Shown here in pieces: positions 35,072 through 46,778 of a stretch of DNA of 64,000 bases (its first letter is position 1; each line of letters opens with the position of its first letter). The notes under the pieces were generated by a model that worked only from the letters and a program-made list of their open reading frames with translations, had not been told where the DNA came from and made no database searches. Both the position numbers and the translations under genes were made by a program. The stretch comes from Rhodocollybia butyracea (taxonomy: Eukaryota > Basidiomycota > Agaricomycetes > Agaricales > Omphalotaceae): positions 1 to 64,000 of the forward strand of contig JADNRY010000052.1 in the NCBI GenBank assembly GCA_015501585.1, given 5' to 3'.

Positions 35072-35664
35072 AAACCCTAGGCCGCCCCGCAAAAAAGTTG
35101 AGTTGGATGCCGGGCATGTGATGAGGCCGGCATATCAATGATGTCACAATCCAACGCTTTGTGTTCTCGACTGACCTAGCATTATCTATCTGTTGACCCA
35201 ACTAATCTGACCATAAATATGGTTTACTGCTAAGTATATGTATCTGGATCCCCCCTACCTGCTGGCAACTCTTTCCTTGAGCATGTCAAACTCTGAGCTC
35301 AGTCAGCCTAAGTGTCAGCAACTTGAAGAAAAGAGGAAACAGTGTACTTGTATCTTAAAAGAACGGATGTCCAAAGAGCCCTAACTTTCTAGATCTTAAT
35401 GTGCAATTCTGTTTTTCAATGACTGTCACTCTACTAAACTCTAGAGCGCACCTCAGACAGTGCTTAAAAGGCATAAATATCCATTATTACTACAGTAATG
35501 ATACAAATTATCAGCCACAATAACCTACAAGGACCCAACGTATCTAAACAGAGACTAAGAGAAGTTACATTGGACTACAACACGACGACACGACAATGCG
35601 TGTTGCCGAGTTCATCACATGCCCGGCATCAAACTTAACTTTTTCGTAAGGCGGCCTACGGTTT
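35072..35664. mobile_element. Inverted-repeat element flanked by TTAA, 593 bp
   Basis: The ends form imperfect inverted repeats of about 60 bp, AAACCCTAGGCCGCC at the left and GGCGGCCTACGGTTT at the right, with CATGCCCGGCATC further in. TTAA lies at both borders (35068-35071 and 35665-35668), as after piggyBac-type insertion. There is no transposase frame, so it is non-autonomous. Absent from copy 2 of the duplication. Confidence 0.6.
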
Positions 35665-36279
35665 TTAATCAGATTTAATCTTGGATTACTAGAGTCTAAT
35701 CATCAAGTAAGTCGGTAGCCTCTGCAGCGGCAGCTTCACACTCACCTGAACATTTCCACCTCGTAAGGTCGCAAGTGAAATGTACTGACTTGACCCGCCT
35801 CGTACGGCCGAAAGTAGTCAAGTCATTTCAGGTGAGTCATTGTGTCTCAGCTGAGACTCGCGCTCACAGTATCATGCAGCTACCTAGTGAGACAGAGCCA
35901 CAGCTTACTTTTCTCTCTGTCTTGCCAGGTTTGTTTCGTGCATTTCTCTCTATTTAGTGTACAGCTTACTTTTCTCTCTGTATTGCTAGTTGGTTACAAG
36001 CATTCCGGGCCTTCTAGGCTGCGACTTGGCTACTCTTGCATCTGAAAACTTGCGAGGATGACTAGAACAGCTGGAACTGGAGGAAAGAGTTGATGTCAAT
36101 GAGTCATGATCACATCAATGCATTGTGATCATGCATCATGACTGACGAAACAGGCGCCTAGACCGATACTTAACTCAGCGAGATCGTAAAGGGAAGAAGC
36201 GAACTAAGCCTGTTTGCGAGGCAGACAAAGGATAGGAAAAGTAAAGGAAGTGCGTAAAATGTGTTATTTTTGCTTTGTG

Positions 36280-36880
36280 CAAAGAGTTTATGATCTTTGT
36301 TCTTACAAACAGCTCTAATAGACCTTGTAACAGCTGTAGCTCTAAGCTAAAGTCTCCGCCGAAGCCGAAACTATTCCTGAAAGAAGGAAGGGTATCTGGT
36401 TGTTGCTGCGCAGAAATTCCTTCTGGTGCTACATGGATTTCCAAGACCGTTGAACCTGAAGCGAGGAGCAGTTGGGTGATGCAAAGGATCTGAAACAAAT
36501 TCGAAGGAACCTGAGCTACAACGTACGCTTCAGGAAGCCTTTCTCCTTGTTGGAACTTGGATTGTTCGAGCGTATCAGACTTGGACCCGGTATGTTTCTT
36601 TCCTTTGTTTTTTGGTTACCTCAGCTCTTATTAGGATGTCGATGAACCTTTATCAGATGAATAATCTTCCATAAAGTGTACCTCGCCCATCCCTCCGAGC
36701 TCCAATCTGACAATCCCTTCCTCGTACATTATGCATTATGCTGCGTACCACCATTACCAAATCTCAAGACCTAAGATGGATAGTCAAAAGTGGACCCAAG
36801 TTCTCCGTTGATTACCTCCACAAAAGAGGGTCACTAATACTCAAGTACTCCTGCATCATGAGTAAGTGTTGTTATCTACA
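36280..36880 (+). pseudogene. SEN2: tRNA-splicing endonuclease SEN2 relic, copy 1
   Basis: Homologous along its length to the better-kept copy at 44075-44590. The C-terminal part still reads WIVKSGPKFSVDYL, the Sen2 catalytic-domain motif, before it degenerates (HKRGSL). The N-terminal part has lost its frame. Confidence 0.6.
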
Positions 36881-37464
36881 TTCCGCTTCTTCCGTTGACC
36901 CTTTTTGCTCTAACTAGATTTGCCACCGTTATAAAGCCCCATAAGGTCAACAAATTTCAAGCACTGAGTGACAAGAATCATCCCCGTTCCCTTGCTCTTC
37001 GCTAGGAAGGATAAATCGAACTAACCAATGACAAAAGCGAATTGATTCCCCATTATCTTGTCTGTGCTTTACTGGCGACTCTGATTCTGACCTACCTGAC
37101 TATCCCAGAACGCTCATGCCTCTCGTGGAGCATCCTCAACCTCAACACTCTGGCATGTTTTGCGTATTACTCGGTCAGGATAGTAATCGTGCAACGATTC
37201 ATTCCCGTTCAGTACTTCGAAGTCACTGTCGTGGCTATCGCTTGAGGAATCACCAAAAGACATTGAGTTCTGTGAGGTAGGGCTCGTGTTGCAAGAGTAT
37301 GAAACACGCGGTTATCTGACCAATGTACCCGTGGTCGAGGTAGTCGCCCTTCTCACAGCGCCCCTGTCACCCGCCCCAAACCCAATTGCCCTCTTCGAAT
37401 CTTTTCATCGCCCTCACCGCTCCCCGTTCTCCGATGTAGGCTGCCACTCTCAATTCACCCATTG
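36881..37464. other. Duplicon spacer with short frames
   Basis: Parallel to 47284-47800. Contains the frame fragment YETRGYLTNVPVVEVVALLTA, also present in copy 2. Source gene not recognised. Confidence 0.5.
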
Positions 37465-40400
37465 CAGTAGCATTATTTAAATACCCCAGTACCTGTTGTG
37501 GAGATTATGATAATAAACCCAGTAAGCTACTGTACAGTAAGAGTGTAGGGGCATTTTAATCCCTCTGTGTTCACATTTGATGAGGTCATGTGACTCGTTC
37601 GTTGCAGCTTTTGGGTGGCTGGACGAAAATAGGTTATTTACGGGCCTATTTAGGCAATTTCTGGGATGATAGCTAGCCCAAAAAAGACTATATATAATGT
37701 ATTAATATTTGAGCACTACTCCGAGGTGGATTAGGCACCATAAGGGGATGGATTGCATCGAAAAATCTAGATGACGTTCGGTCAAAGCTGGCTGAGCATT
37801 ACCCAATTGGGTAATGCCATCAAAACAGTAAAAGCGGCCTAAAAAGCCTGCTTCTACATGGATATTCTGCCCTATAAGAGTGTAGATAGTATCTTTACAT
37901 ATATAATAGGTCCCTGAAGCAAGATTACAGCGTTAGCTGCGGTCAAAGCTGTTTTATTACCATATTTAGAATGCCAGCAAAGCGGCCTAAAAGCTTGTTT
38001 ATGCATGGGTATTCTACCTAATAGCAGTCTATACAGTGTTTATAGATGTACAGTAGGCACCTAAAGCGAAATTAAAGCAGGTATATGGTGTAATAGTAGC
38101 ACTGCTTCGATGTTTGGGTCTGTGGCTGTGTTGTAAAAAATCGAAATAAAAGTAGGGATGTTTAATATACTAGTGGTACAGGCATGGTCTCTGCATAATA
38201 TATATATGCCTGAAGCGAAATCAGAGCATTCTGTGGAGAGAATAGGCTGTAATTGCCCGCTCTAGGCCGGAGGAGGTCAAAGCTGTATGACCAAATAGGG
38301 AAATATATCATTACATACAGGTGGTGTTGAGTCGAAGTTGGGCTCAGTAATGGCATGGCCTCTCAAGGTCTGAGGTCAGGAATACATATCTGAGTGCTGT
38401 AGTATACTAGCTATGCCCTCCAGGTGTTATATTTGACAATATGTGGGCAGGCATATGTACATGGAGTGATCAATGGTGAGTAACCATCAAAACTCGCATT
38501 TTTGAGGAATTAAATACTAATAATGAGTGTCTAAGCGCAGGTAGGACCTCAAACCTCGGTAGGTATACTCTCCAACATAGTATACACTCGATCCGTGTCC
38601 AAGAACCATTTATATGGCACCAGATGCGATGGTATACACTGATCTTTATTGATTTTCCCTCAAAACTCGATTTTTTGAGGAATTATCATGGAATATTGGG
38701 GCCTTAAGAGTAGCCAGGGGGCTAAGACGTCGTATATAGACTGTACTATATAGTACTAAGATTTGCCATATGCAAGAACAATTTATACAGCACCTGAAGC
38801 GATGGTATTCCCTGATCTGTATGGATTCTGCCAAAAAATGCGATTTTCAGGAAATAAAACAGGCATAGAGCGTGCTATACACCTCAGACTATGCTCGAAC
38901 TTGGGTAATCATGTATTCGAATCATATAGAGGCCCTCTAGACCAAAAGGTTTGAGTATGTACATCTTAATGTCACAATCTGAACTTTGAGCCAAGTAGAG
39001 ATATCCTAGTGTGCACTTACAACAGTATTGTTCCATGGAGGTACCGAGATGTGGATATAACACCTGGGTGTTGTTGAATTCAAATCGAAGACATGTTTCC
39101 CAAGTTTTTAGTATGATCTGAGACTTGTAGCACACTCTATGCCTGTTTTATTTCCTGAAAATCGCATTTTTTGGCAGAATCCATACAGATCAGGGAATAC
39201 CATCGCTTCAGGTGCTGTATAAATTGTTCTTGCATATGGCAAATCTTAGTACTATATAGTACAGTCTATATACGACGTCTTAGCCCCCTGGCTACTCTTA
39301 AGGCCCCAATATTCCATGATAATTCCTCAAAAAATCGAGTTTTGAGGGAAAATCAATAAAGATCAGTGTATACCATCGCATCTGGTGCCATATAAATGGT
39401 TCTTGGACACGGATCGAGTGTATACTATGTTGGAGAGTATACCTACCGAGGTTTGAGGTCCTACCTGCGCTTAGACACTCATTATTAGTATTTAATTCCT
39501 CAAAAATGCGAGTTTTGATGGTTACTCACCATTGATCACTCCATGTACATATGCCTGCCCACATATTGTCAAATATAACACCTGGAGGGCATAGCTAGTA
39601 TACTACAGCACTCAGATATGTATTCCTGACCTCAGACCTTGAGAGGCCATGCCATTACTGAGCCCAACTTCGACTCAACACCACCTGTATGTAATGATAT
39701 ATTTCCCTATTTGGTCATACAGCTTTGACCTCCTCCGGCCTAGAGCGGGCAATTACAGCCTATTCTCTCCACAGAATGCTCTGATTTCGCTTCAGGCATA
39801 TATATATTATGCAGAGACCATGCCTGTACCACTAGTATATTAAACATCCCTACTTTTATTTCGATTTTTTACAACACAGCCACAGACCCAAACATCGAAG
39901 CAGTGCTACTATTACACCATATACCTGCTTTAATTTCGCTTTAGGTGCCTACTGTACATCTATAAACACTGTATAGACTGCTATTAGGTAGAATACCCAT
40001 GCATAAACAAGCTTTTAGGCCGCTTTGCTGGCATTCTAAATATGGTAATAAAACAGCTTTGACCGCAGCTAACGCTGTAATCTTGCTTCAGGGACCTATT
40101 ATATATGTAAAGATACTATCTACACTCTTATAGGGCAGAATATCCATGTAGAAGCAGGCTTTTTAGGCCGCTTTTACTGTTTTGATGGCATTACCCAATT
40201 GGGTAATGCTCAGCCAGCTTTGACCGAACGTCATCTAGATTTTTCGATGCAATCCATCCCCTTATGGTGCCTAATCCACCTCGGAGTAGTGCTCAAATAT
40301 TAATACATTATATATAGTCTTTTTTGGGCTAGCTATCATCCCAGAAATTGCCTAAATAGGCCCGTAAATAACCTATTTTCGTCCAGCCACCCAAAAGCTG

Positions 40401-40541
40401 CAACGAACGAGTCACATGACCTCATCAAATGTGAACACAGAGGGATTAAAATGCCCCTACACTCTTACTGTACAGTAGCTTACTGGGTTTATTATCATAA
40501 TCTCCACAACAGGTACTGGGGGTATTTAAATAATGCTACTG
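37465..40541. mobile_element. Foldback-type element: 3.08-kb palindrome with about 1.4-kb arms
   Basis: Left arm 37465-38870 and right arm 39135-40541 are reverse complements. I found only a one-base length difference in a C-run near the ends, and the 62- to 64-codon frames inside are identical between arms. The central about 264 bp is diverged but still weakly inverted. Termini are CAGTAGCATTATTTAAATA. Arms are built of degenerate subrepeats (e.g. AAAGCGGCCTAAAA twice, GCGATGGTATWCMCTGATC twice), like Drosophila FB elements. There is no transposase frame. The paralogous site near 47.82 kb lacks it. Confidence 0.85.
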
Positions 40542-41560
40542 AAGCGGCTGCTCAATTTCGCTTGATGCTCAAAAATCGGGTCATTACTTCTCAAAACTTC
40601 TCTCAATTTTTTTCCGAGTAACGCGGTAACGAAGACTCCGTTACGTATACAGCTGTTTTCATCTTCCAAGGCAATGACCGCATACTCTACAGTGGTGATC
40701 TCTCAGCTCCCTAGCTGATCAAAGCACAACGGTGCCACAAGGGCCGTACCTAGAAACAAGAGTATCTGCTGATGAGTTTGAAGGACTCGGTGACTCGTCT
40801 GTTAGGAAACATGGTACATTGATCCATTTTCACAGACAGTTTGCATATTGACAGATTCATCGTATATGGTGTTCTCAATGCATACTGTCTTTAACTCTGG
40901 CCTCTTGTCTCCTTTTTTTTAAAAAATATTATCTTTCTTCGCTTTCGGTTGCCTAGCCATTGTCGAAGCTCCAGTTCAAGAGTGTTCCTACTCCACTCAC
41001 TTCTTTGGTTCTGAAACTGATTCGGACAGTCAGCCATCTCCGCCTCGACCTACTGGACTTACCTTTGAGGCTGTTATCGGTGGAAATGGTGTCTAGCCGT
41101 GTTTCATCTTGTCAATTCTCCTTTATCTTACGGCAGAGGTTCTCTGCGATGATCATACATTGACTGTGATTGTGCAGTAATTTACCATTACTTCGGAGGT
41201 GGCAGATGTTTCAGTCTCTGATGCAACTGTCGTTGCCTATGAAGGACCATGAGTGAGGGGCTAGAGCTACTCCTAATTCTGAAACGACATACAATGCCCA
41301 TCACTATCGGCATAGCTTTTTCGTAGAGCCAAATCGTAGTAAGCGTCGTTGCAACCCCTTTACTGGGCCATATCTGGTACCTGTTCTGGCAGGCTGATTG
41401 CACCTCCCAACCTCTGTCACCACCTCTTGTGACTGATCTCCTATCCACTCAAAGATTTGGCTCAAGAGCTCCTAAATATGTGTATACTTACTAATACAAC
41501 CAGTCCCAACTTGGGGTCCCAAGCTGTCCCGAGCTGTCCATACCGTGTATGTGTGTCACC
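40542..41560. other. Decayed duplicon segment upstream of secreted-protein gene
   Basis: Parallel to 47825-49050, including GTAACGAAGACTCCGTT and AGAATGTTCCTACTCCA-like blocks of an unrecognised membrane-protein relic. No intact gene here. Confidence 0.5.
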
Positions 41561-41569
41561 TGAATTGGT

Positions 41570-41703
41570 TTCTAGATACTTAAACTCAAGGATATCTCTG
41601 CTTTCACTCCCCAACGAGCTGGTCTTGTCTCTTGAAATTCTTCAGGCATACATCAAGTTGGTCTCTACCACACGCCGGTATAGACACAAAAATCTATACA
41701 AAT
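41570..41703 (+). promoter_or_regulatory. Conserved promoter/5' leader of secreted-protein gene 1
   Basis: The block GATACTTAAACTC ... CCCCAACGAGCTGGTCTTGTC ... TTCTTCAG is shared with the equivalent positions upstream of all six family genes and two relics. TACTTAAA may act as the TATA element. Confidence 0.65.
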
Positions 41704-42123
41704 ATGCGCACAGCTGCTTTTCCTTCCCTACTGCTCTATGCGACCATGGCCATCGCCACTTTTAACTGCGTTCTTGCAGTTGCTGTCAAGAAGCGTCCTT
41801 CCACAAAAAGTCCATCCCCGGAACCCGAAGAGATAATTATTGTTGCCTTTGATGCCAGTGGTAAAGAGACTGGCACACTCGAATCAATAAACAAACCTAT
41901 CCAGGATAACCAAAATCGCTTGGTTGTTCCCGGTTCAACTCACGGGAAATTCGTGACTCCCTTTCCTGGAGATGATTGTAACCTCCACATATTCAAATTG
42001 GACAAAGAAAGAAATGTTGACGAGGAACGGATTGAAGGAAAGAAGAAAAAGGATACGCCTTTTATGTACTCACACGGGGTGTTTAATGCAATGGAAGTGA
42101 TCTGTCACGAATATGATGGTTAA
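41704..42123 (+). CDS. Small secreted protein family member 1 (139 aa)
   Basis: The start ATGCGCACA is shared by nearly all members and gives the signal peptide MRTAAFPSLLLYATMAIATF followed by NCVLA. The mature chain of about 113 aa contains EIIIVAFDASGKETG, STHGKFVTPFPGDDC and a C-terminal AMEVICHEYDG. Two cysteines of the mature part align with all relatives and may form a disulfide. The spacing of short hydrophobic strands suggests a beta-rich fold. The stop is followed 5 nt later by a GT-AG intron (42128 to 42173 or 42179). Copy 1 of the segmental duplication; closest to 49200-49619. Family not recognised; secretion is well supported, function unknown. Confidence 0.82.
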   Translation: MRTAAFPSLLLYATMAIATFNCVLAVAVKKRPSTKSPSPEPEEIIIVAFDASGKETGTLESINKPIQDNQNRLVVPGSTHGKFVTPFPGDDCNLHIFKLDKERNVDEERIEGKKKKDTPFMYSHGVFNAMEVICHEYDG

Positions 42124-42179
42124 GCAAGTGAGTTTCCCATTTTTTACTTTTCACTACAAATATTTAACTGCAGTAACAG

Positions 42180-42720
42180 AGGTCTAGCCTAGCTATCTAG
42201 TCTTTTGCAAAGAGAATACTCGTTCACATATAAAACAGAGGTCTATGGTGGAGGATCGATCACCATGTAGAGTTGCGTTTGCGCGGGTTTAAAGTCTGAC
42301 TCATCTGGATCTCATCTGGATTGAACTTAGTATTCAGCTTGAGTCCTGTCTTTGTTTGTTTGGAAGGGTTCGTGTCTATGTACTAGTATTAATACTTCTA
42401 ATCCGACCGCATTACGGCTGCTTTCAAAGCTGCAATCAGGCGGTAAAGTCTGATATGCACTGGCATAACATTGGGAAATCAGACAAAGTAGATACAAGCA
42501 TACCGCAAAGAGGATAGAAATCAAGATATGCTTCACCAAGGTTGACATGACTCTCTATGACTCTGTGAATATACCTTTGTGTGCTGGTTGACCCGTATCA
42601 TCGGAGGGGTATGAGGACCTCCCCAGCCCACACCCTCCCATGCCCCCGTTGAGATGTCCGTGCCTGTGGGGCTTCTGGAGGCCCACAGACTTCGGGCGTT
42701 TCGTAAGTATGGCGGTGTGA
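42180..42720 (+). repeat. Conserved 3' flank of the secreted-protein unit
   Basis: About 450 bp (GTAGAGYTGCGTTTGCGCGG, AAGTCTGATATGCACT, CACCAAGGTYGACATGACTC) recur after other members at 49.7-50.0, 52.1-52.25, 52.5-53.0, 55.2-55.6, 57.2-57.5, 58.6-58.9, 60.1-60.4, 60.6-60.9 and 62.3-62.6 kb. Confidence 0.75.
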
Positions 42721-42779
42721 AGGCATGCATTGACTCGTCCGGCTATTTATTCATCTGCTCACTCTATAGCTCACTATCT

Positions 42780-43206
42780 CTATCTGCTCCATTAGCGCGT
42801 GGCATTCATGACACTTTGAACATAGAAGGGGATGCAATGTCTGCCAAGTTCCCGAAACAATGGAGCACATCCTCTTTGAGTGCTCCTGCCCGGGCCAGAA
42901 GGAGGTATGGGGACTAGCCCAGAAAGCATGGGAGAAGCGACCCACAGAATGAATAGAGCCCACCTCTGGGATAATGATGGCCTGTGGTAGGACAAACTTC
43001 TGTGATGCGGATGGGAAAGCCCTCCCAGGTGAATCACGCCGGTACCGCATCCTAGTATCAGAAAGCGCGTACTTGATCTGGAAGATGAGAAAAAAACGTG
43101 TAATCAACGGGGAAAACCCACCATCAAAACGAGAAATTGAGAACCGGTGGCGATGGACACTGGAAAGCCAGTACCAACTGGACACCCTCCTCACATCAAG
43201 CAAATA
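42780..43206 (+). mobile_element. LINE 3' fragment (zinc-knuckle end of ORF2)
   Basis: Reads CQVPETMEHILFECSCPGQKEVW with the C-x2-C..H..C pattern reduced, then WEKRPTE, an in-frame TGA (42950-42952) where W is expected, IEPTSGIMMACG, YRILVSESAYLIWKMR and the stop after LLTSSK. Different from the LINE at 3.6 kb. Its start parallels 54.28 kb. Confidence 0.75.
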
Positions 43207-43724
43207 AGGCTGGCAGAAACTATCTAAAAGCATGGTGAGATCAACTTGGATGCACATAGTCCGGGAAAATCTTAGTCCTAACCAAATTACTCATACTGGC
43301 CGGGCCCGGGGTTTTAGTGGTGTAAATACTAAACAGGTGGGCACGAGAAGGCGGGGTTTATGAAAGGTATATGAAATTATGATTTATATTTACTAACAAA
43401 AAACAGGGGAGTGGAAGGAGATGGAAGGAGAGCCTGCCCGGAGTCCCACAGACTACCTAGTACCTGGCAAGTGCAAATCTTAAAAAGTATCTCGGTCCCC
43501 TACCTTGCAAACTTAACGGATAGCAGGGGACAACAATGTGAGTCCCCCGATGGTGCCAAGAGATTAAAGCGATGAAAGTCGCTGGTTTCTGGCAACGTTC
43601 CACAAAAAAAAGATCTGGACTGCATTTTGGGCGTTTCAGCCCAGGAAAGAGGCGCAAAAACATACCAAGTTTTCTGTATGCAAAGCATCAAGGGGTCAAC
43701 GTAACTTTTCAATGTTAACGCTTG
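43207..43724. other. Spacer, no gene recognised
   Basis: Lies between the LINE fragment and the start of duplication copy 2. No domain-bearing frame. Confidence 0.5.
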
Positions 43725-44074
43725 TCAGCCCCAAAACTATGCACAGTATACGTACTACATTCTTGTGTGCAAGGCTCAGAGTCCGAGAGTGAATAATGTC
43801 GATGAGTCATGATTGTGATCACACGTCATGACAGAACAGGCGCTTAGACTATTTGCGTTCTGTCTGGATAGTCACTCAGCGAGATCTGGAGAAGAAGCTT
43901 TTTGGGCATAGGGAATCTCTAAAGAAGCAAACCAAGCTGGTGTGTGGCAGACGAAGGATAGGAAAAGGAAAGTGGGTAAAATGTGTTATTTTTGCTTTAT
44001 TGCAAAGAGTTTATGATCTTTGTTCTTAGATCGAGAGAAACGTAGCGCTGACCGCAAATACTTCAAATTAGACC

Positions 44075-44590
44075 GTGCATCGCGCAGCAGCCACCGCCGA
44101 AGCCGACACTATTCTTGAAACTGAAGGAAGGGTGGCTGTTCCTGCGCTGTTTGGTCCAGATGGAGCTACACGGAAATCCAGTACCATGAGACCTGAAGCG
44201 GACGCAGGTTTAGAGCAGGAGCAGTTGGGTGATGCAAAAGACGCTGAAACGAAGGAAGAGCCTTTGGAACACCTGGAACCTCTTCAACTTACGCTACAGG
44301 ATGCCTTTTTCCTTTGCTTGGGACTTGGATTGTTTGATTATATTAGACCCGGACACGGTAGGCTTCTTTTTTAGCTCCTACCTCAACTCGTATTAGAATG
44401 AACTTCTATCGTTATCTCCAATACCCAACATACCTCCTCCGCTTCAATTTGACGATCTCATTACGCTGCGCATCACCATTACCCATCTTTAGGCCGAGTA
44501 GTCAAAAGTGGATTCTCCGTTGATTACCTCCTTTACAAAAAAGGGCCAGTTTTCGCTCATGCTGAGCAAGTCTCGTTATATCTCCTGCAT
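44075..44590 (+). pseudogene. SEN2: tRNA-splicing endonuclease SEN2 relic, copy 2
   Basis: An open frame gives EHLEPLQLTLQDAFFLCLGLGLF, the Sen2 N-terminal signature. After a gap and a frame change, YPSLGRVVKSGFSVDYLLYKKGPVFAHAE follows, which is the Sen2 catalytic core including the Tyr (DYLLY) and His (AHAE) positions. The sequence then runs out of homology before the catalytic Lys region. It lacks most of the middle and the C-terminus, so it is a broken duplicate; the functional gene must lie elsewhere. Confidence 0.75.
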
Positions 44591-46023
44591 TTTGCCTCGT
44601 TCATTGATCTTTTTTGGTCTAGCTAGATTCGACGTCGTTATGGAGCTTGAGCTTGAAGCTTGAAGACCCCCAGGGCTATGAAATTTCAAACACTCAGTTG
44701 AAAGATTCATCCCCGTTGAATTTCGGCAATTCCTCTTCCCGCCACCACCATCAAATAAGCGCCAAACCCTAAACGATGTTAACCTCGAAGAAAACAAGTG
44801 AAAATGGTACGTTCATAGCTCTGAGAGCAACAAAAATAGGCCTAGCGCCTTGCGCAAAGCCAAAAATATAAAAGTCCTGTAAAACAGGCGTATTCTGCTC
44901 GTGTTTCTGCACGGGTTATATCATTATGATACAAAATTCTCGTTACATATTACTTAGTATTCATTGAATACTGAAAGATTATTCATCCTACCCAAGAAAT
45001 CTCTTGTCTGTTCTGCTATGCTGCTGTCTCACCCGTTAGCACTACGTTGAACAACCACTCATTCTAAAAGTAAAATTTTCCAATCAAGATCTCACGTGCC
45101 TATCGATTATCGATATCGATGGTGCAGGCTCGTTTCCGGCCCGCCGCTTCCTACACGTATCTCTCTAGATCTGTTCGCCTCTGGCAACCCATCCGTTCTC
45201 TGAGACGCCCTTAGGTATACTTTGGTAAATTACCAACGCCGTTAGTACGGCGTTAACTCTTATGCTGAAACTTTCCGCAATCCCACCAATCAGAGATTCC
45301 AAGATTTCAGTCAAATTGCAGTTGAGAGTCAGATGACAGCAACACGTATCGAAGAACTTATCATTGCATGGGAAGTCTGTACATACACTATCAATATTAC
45401 TGAACAGTTCTCATATTTTCAGGACAAACTGCTATAATACTATTTGTACATACACTATCAATACTTATTACTGAACGGTTCTCATCTTGGTTCTCATATT
45501 CTTGGGACAATCTGCTATAATCAAGCTATAATACTCTAGTTACCCTAGCCACGGGTCACTTCTGTCAAAACATAAACTCAAAGTAAACTACAAAAGAAAA
45601 GGTTCGTTGAACCGAAACTTGACTGTCCTGGCTCTTGAACTTCACAGTTGAATATAATATATTTATTATATATCTCCCTGGTATATGTAAGAGCCTTAGC
45701 TTGATGGTCTTATATATGCCCTACTACCGATGAAAATAGATGCATCTGCCCTCCTAAACCATACATTATGCAATTGTATTTGTACATATAGGATCAGTGA
45801 TTAGTGCCCTCACCAAGGGTCACACACTACAACTACATGGGACCTAACGGCTCAGGCTGTGAAGTCACAATACTTAAACACTAACAAGGCACTCACTGGA
45901 CAGACAACCATGGTGGACACTGGAGTCCAACAGTCACTTTTGTAGACTGTTGGGATGATCAAACCTCTATTAAGGGGTCTGTCAATATACAGAAACAGGC
46001 ATTCTCTAATATTTTACAACACA

Positions 46024-46354
46024 CATCAGGAAAAGCCGTTTTTGCCTAGGTGACCCCAGAGTGGCCTAAAGCAAACTAGGTGACCTATGAATCCTATGGC
46101 ATCCTAGGAATTTGGGCTCGTCCCTTGCCAGTCAAAGCTCTTGAGGATTCCCTAGGGTATCCTAGGCAAACCCAGGTGTTCCCCAGGAGCACCTGGGCAA
46201 ACCTGGGCAAACCTAGGCTTGCCTAGGGAATCCTCAAGAGCCTTGACTGGCAAGGGACGAGCCCAAATTCCTAGGATGCCATAGGATTCATAGGTCACCT
46301 AGTTTGCTTTAGGCCACTCTGGGGTCACCTAGGCAAAAATGGCTTTTCCTGATG
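46024..46354. mobile_element. Hairpin-forming MITE, 331 bp
   Basis: Near-perfect inverted arms of about 134 bp (CATCAGGAAAAGCC termini) around a spacer of about 60 bp. Rich in CCTAGG and GCCTAGG words. Single-base differences between arms, e.g. GCCG versus GCCA. No coding capacity. Confidence 0.78.
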
Positions 46355-46529
46355 CAGCGACTTAGAAAACTAAATAACAATTCTTTACATTGCACTGCAG
46401 TGCTGGGAATACATATTACATCCTAGACTGTACTCCTGCCAATATGTTAGCAGCAGGCAAAGCTCCTGATGTTAGTAAATTTCTGAAGCCATCAATACAT
46501 AGCTGCTTCAGAACTACTGTACAATTACA

Positions 46530-46778
46530 ACCGTAAGTTCAGTAACGCGTAACGCAACCACTCTGAACTCGTAAGGCTCCAGATCTGTAACGCATAACGC
46601 AGCGGCATGAACTGCAAAAAATCTGGTCATAACACATTAAACTGCATTTTTGTGCTTCAATATGCAATTTTAGCGGCGCCTACAGCGCCTGAACTAATGC
46701 GTAACGCAAAAATTTGGGCGTTGAACTGGGTGCAACCCAAATTTAGCCTGTAACGCTCCAGAGGGCTGAACTTACGGT
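46530..46778. mobile_element. MITE-like element with 13-bp terminal inverted repeats, 249 bp
   Basis: Ends ACCGTAAGTTCAG and CTGAACTTACGGT. Internal repeats of TGTAACGC/GTAACGCAA. No clear target duplication beyond a possible CA. Confidence 0.6.

Larger units (their letters stand above)
35006..42720. repeat. Segmental duplication, copy 1
   Basis: Matches 43725-50030 in the same order: the GTCAGCCCCAAAACT start, SEN2 relic, ACTATCCCAGMACGCTC spacer, GAAACACGCGGTTATC block, membrane-fragment relic, secreted-protein gene and its 3' flank. It is interrupted here by a TTAA-flanked element and the 3.08-kb foldback. Confidence 0.85.

Noticed and set aside
37465..40541. Palindrome as an assembly or chimeric-read artefact
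   Set aside because: The two outer flanks match the left and right sides of the uninterrupted paralogue near 47.82 kb, so the sequence has genuine, different flanks. Long reads would still be the decisive check.
44075..44374. Intact small gene of 99 aa
   Set aside because: The frame carries only the N-terminal Sen2 signature; the catalytic part follows in another frame and the rest is missing, so it is scored as a relic.
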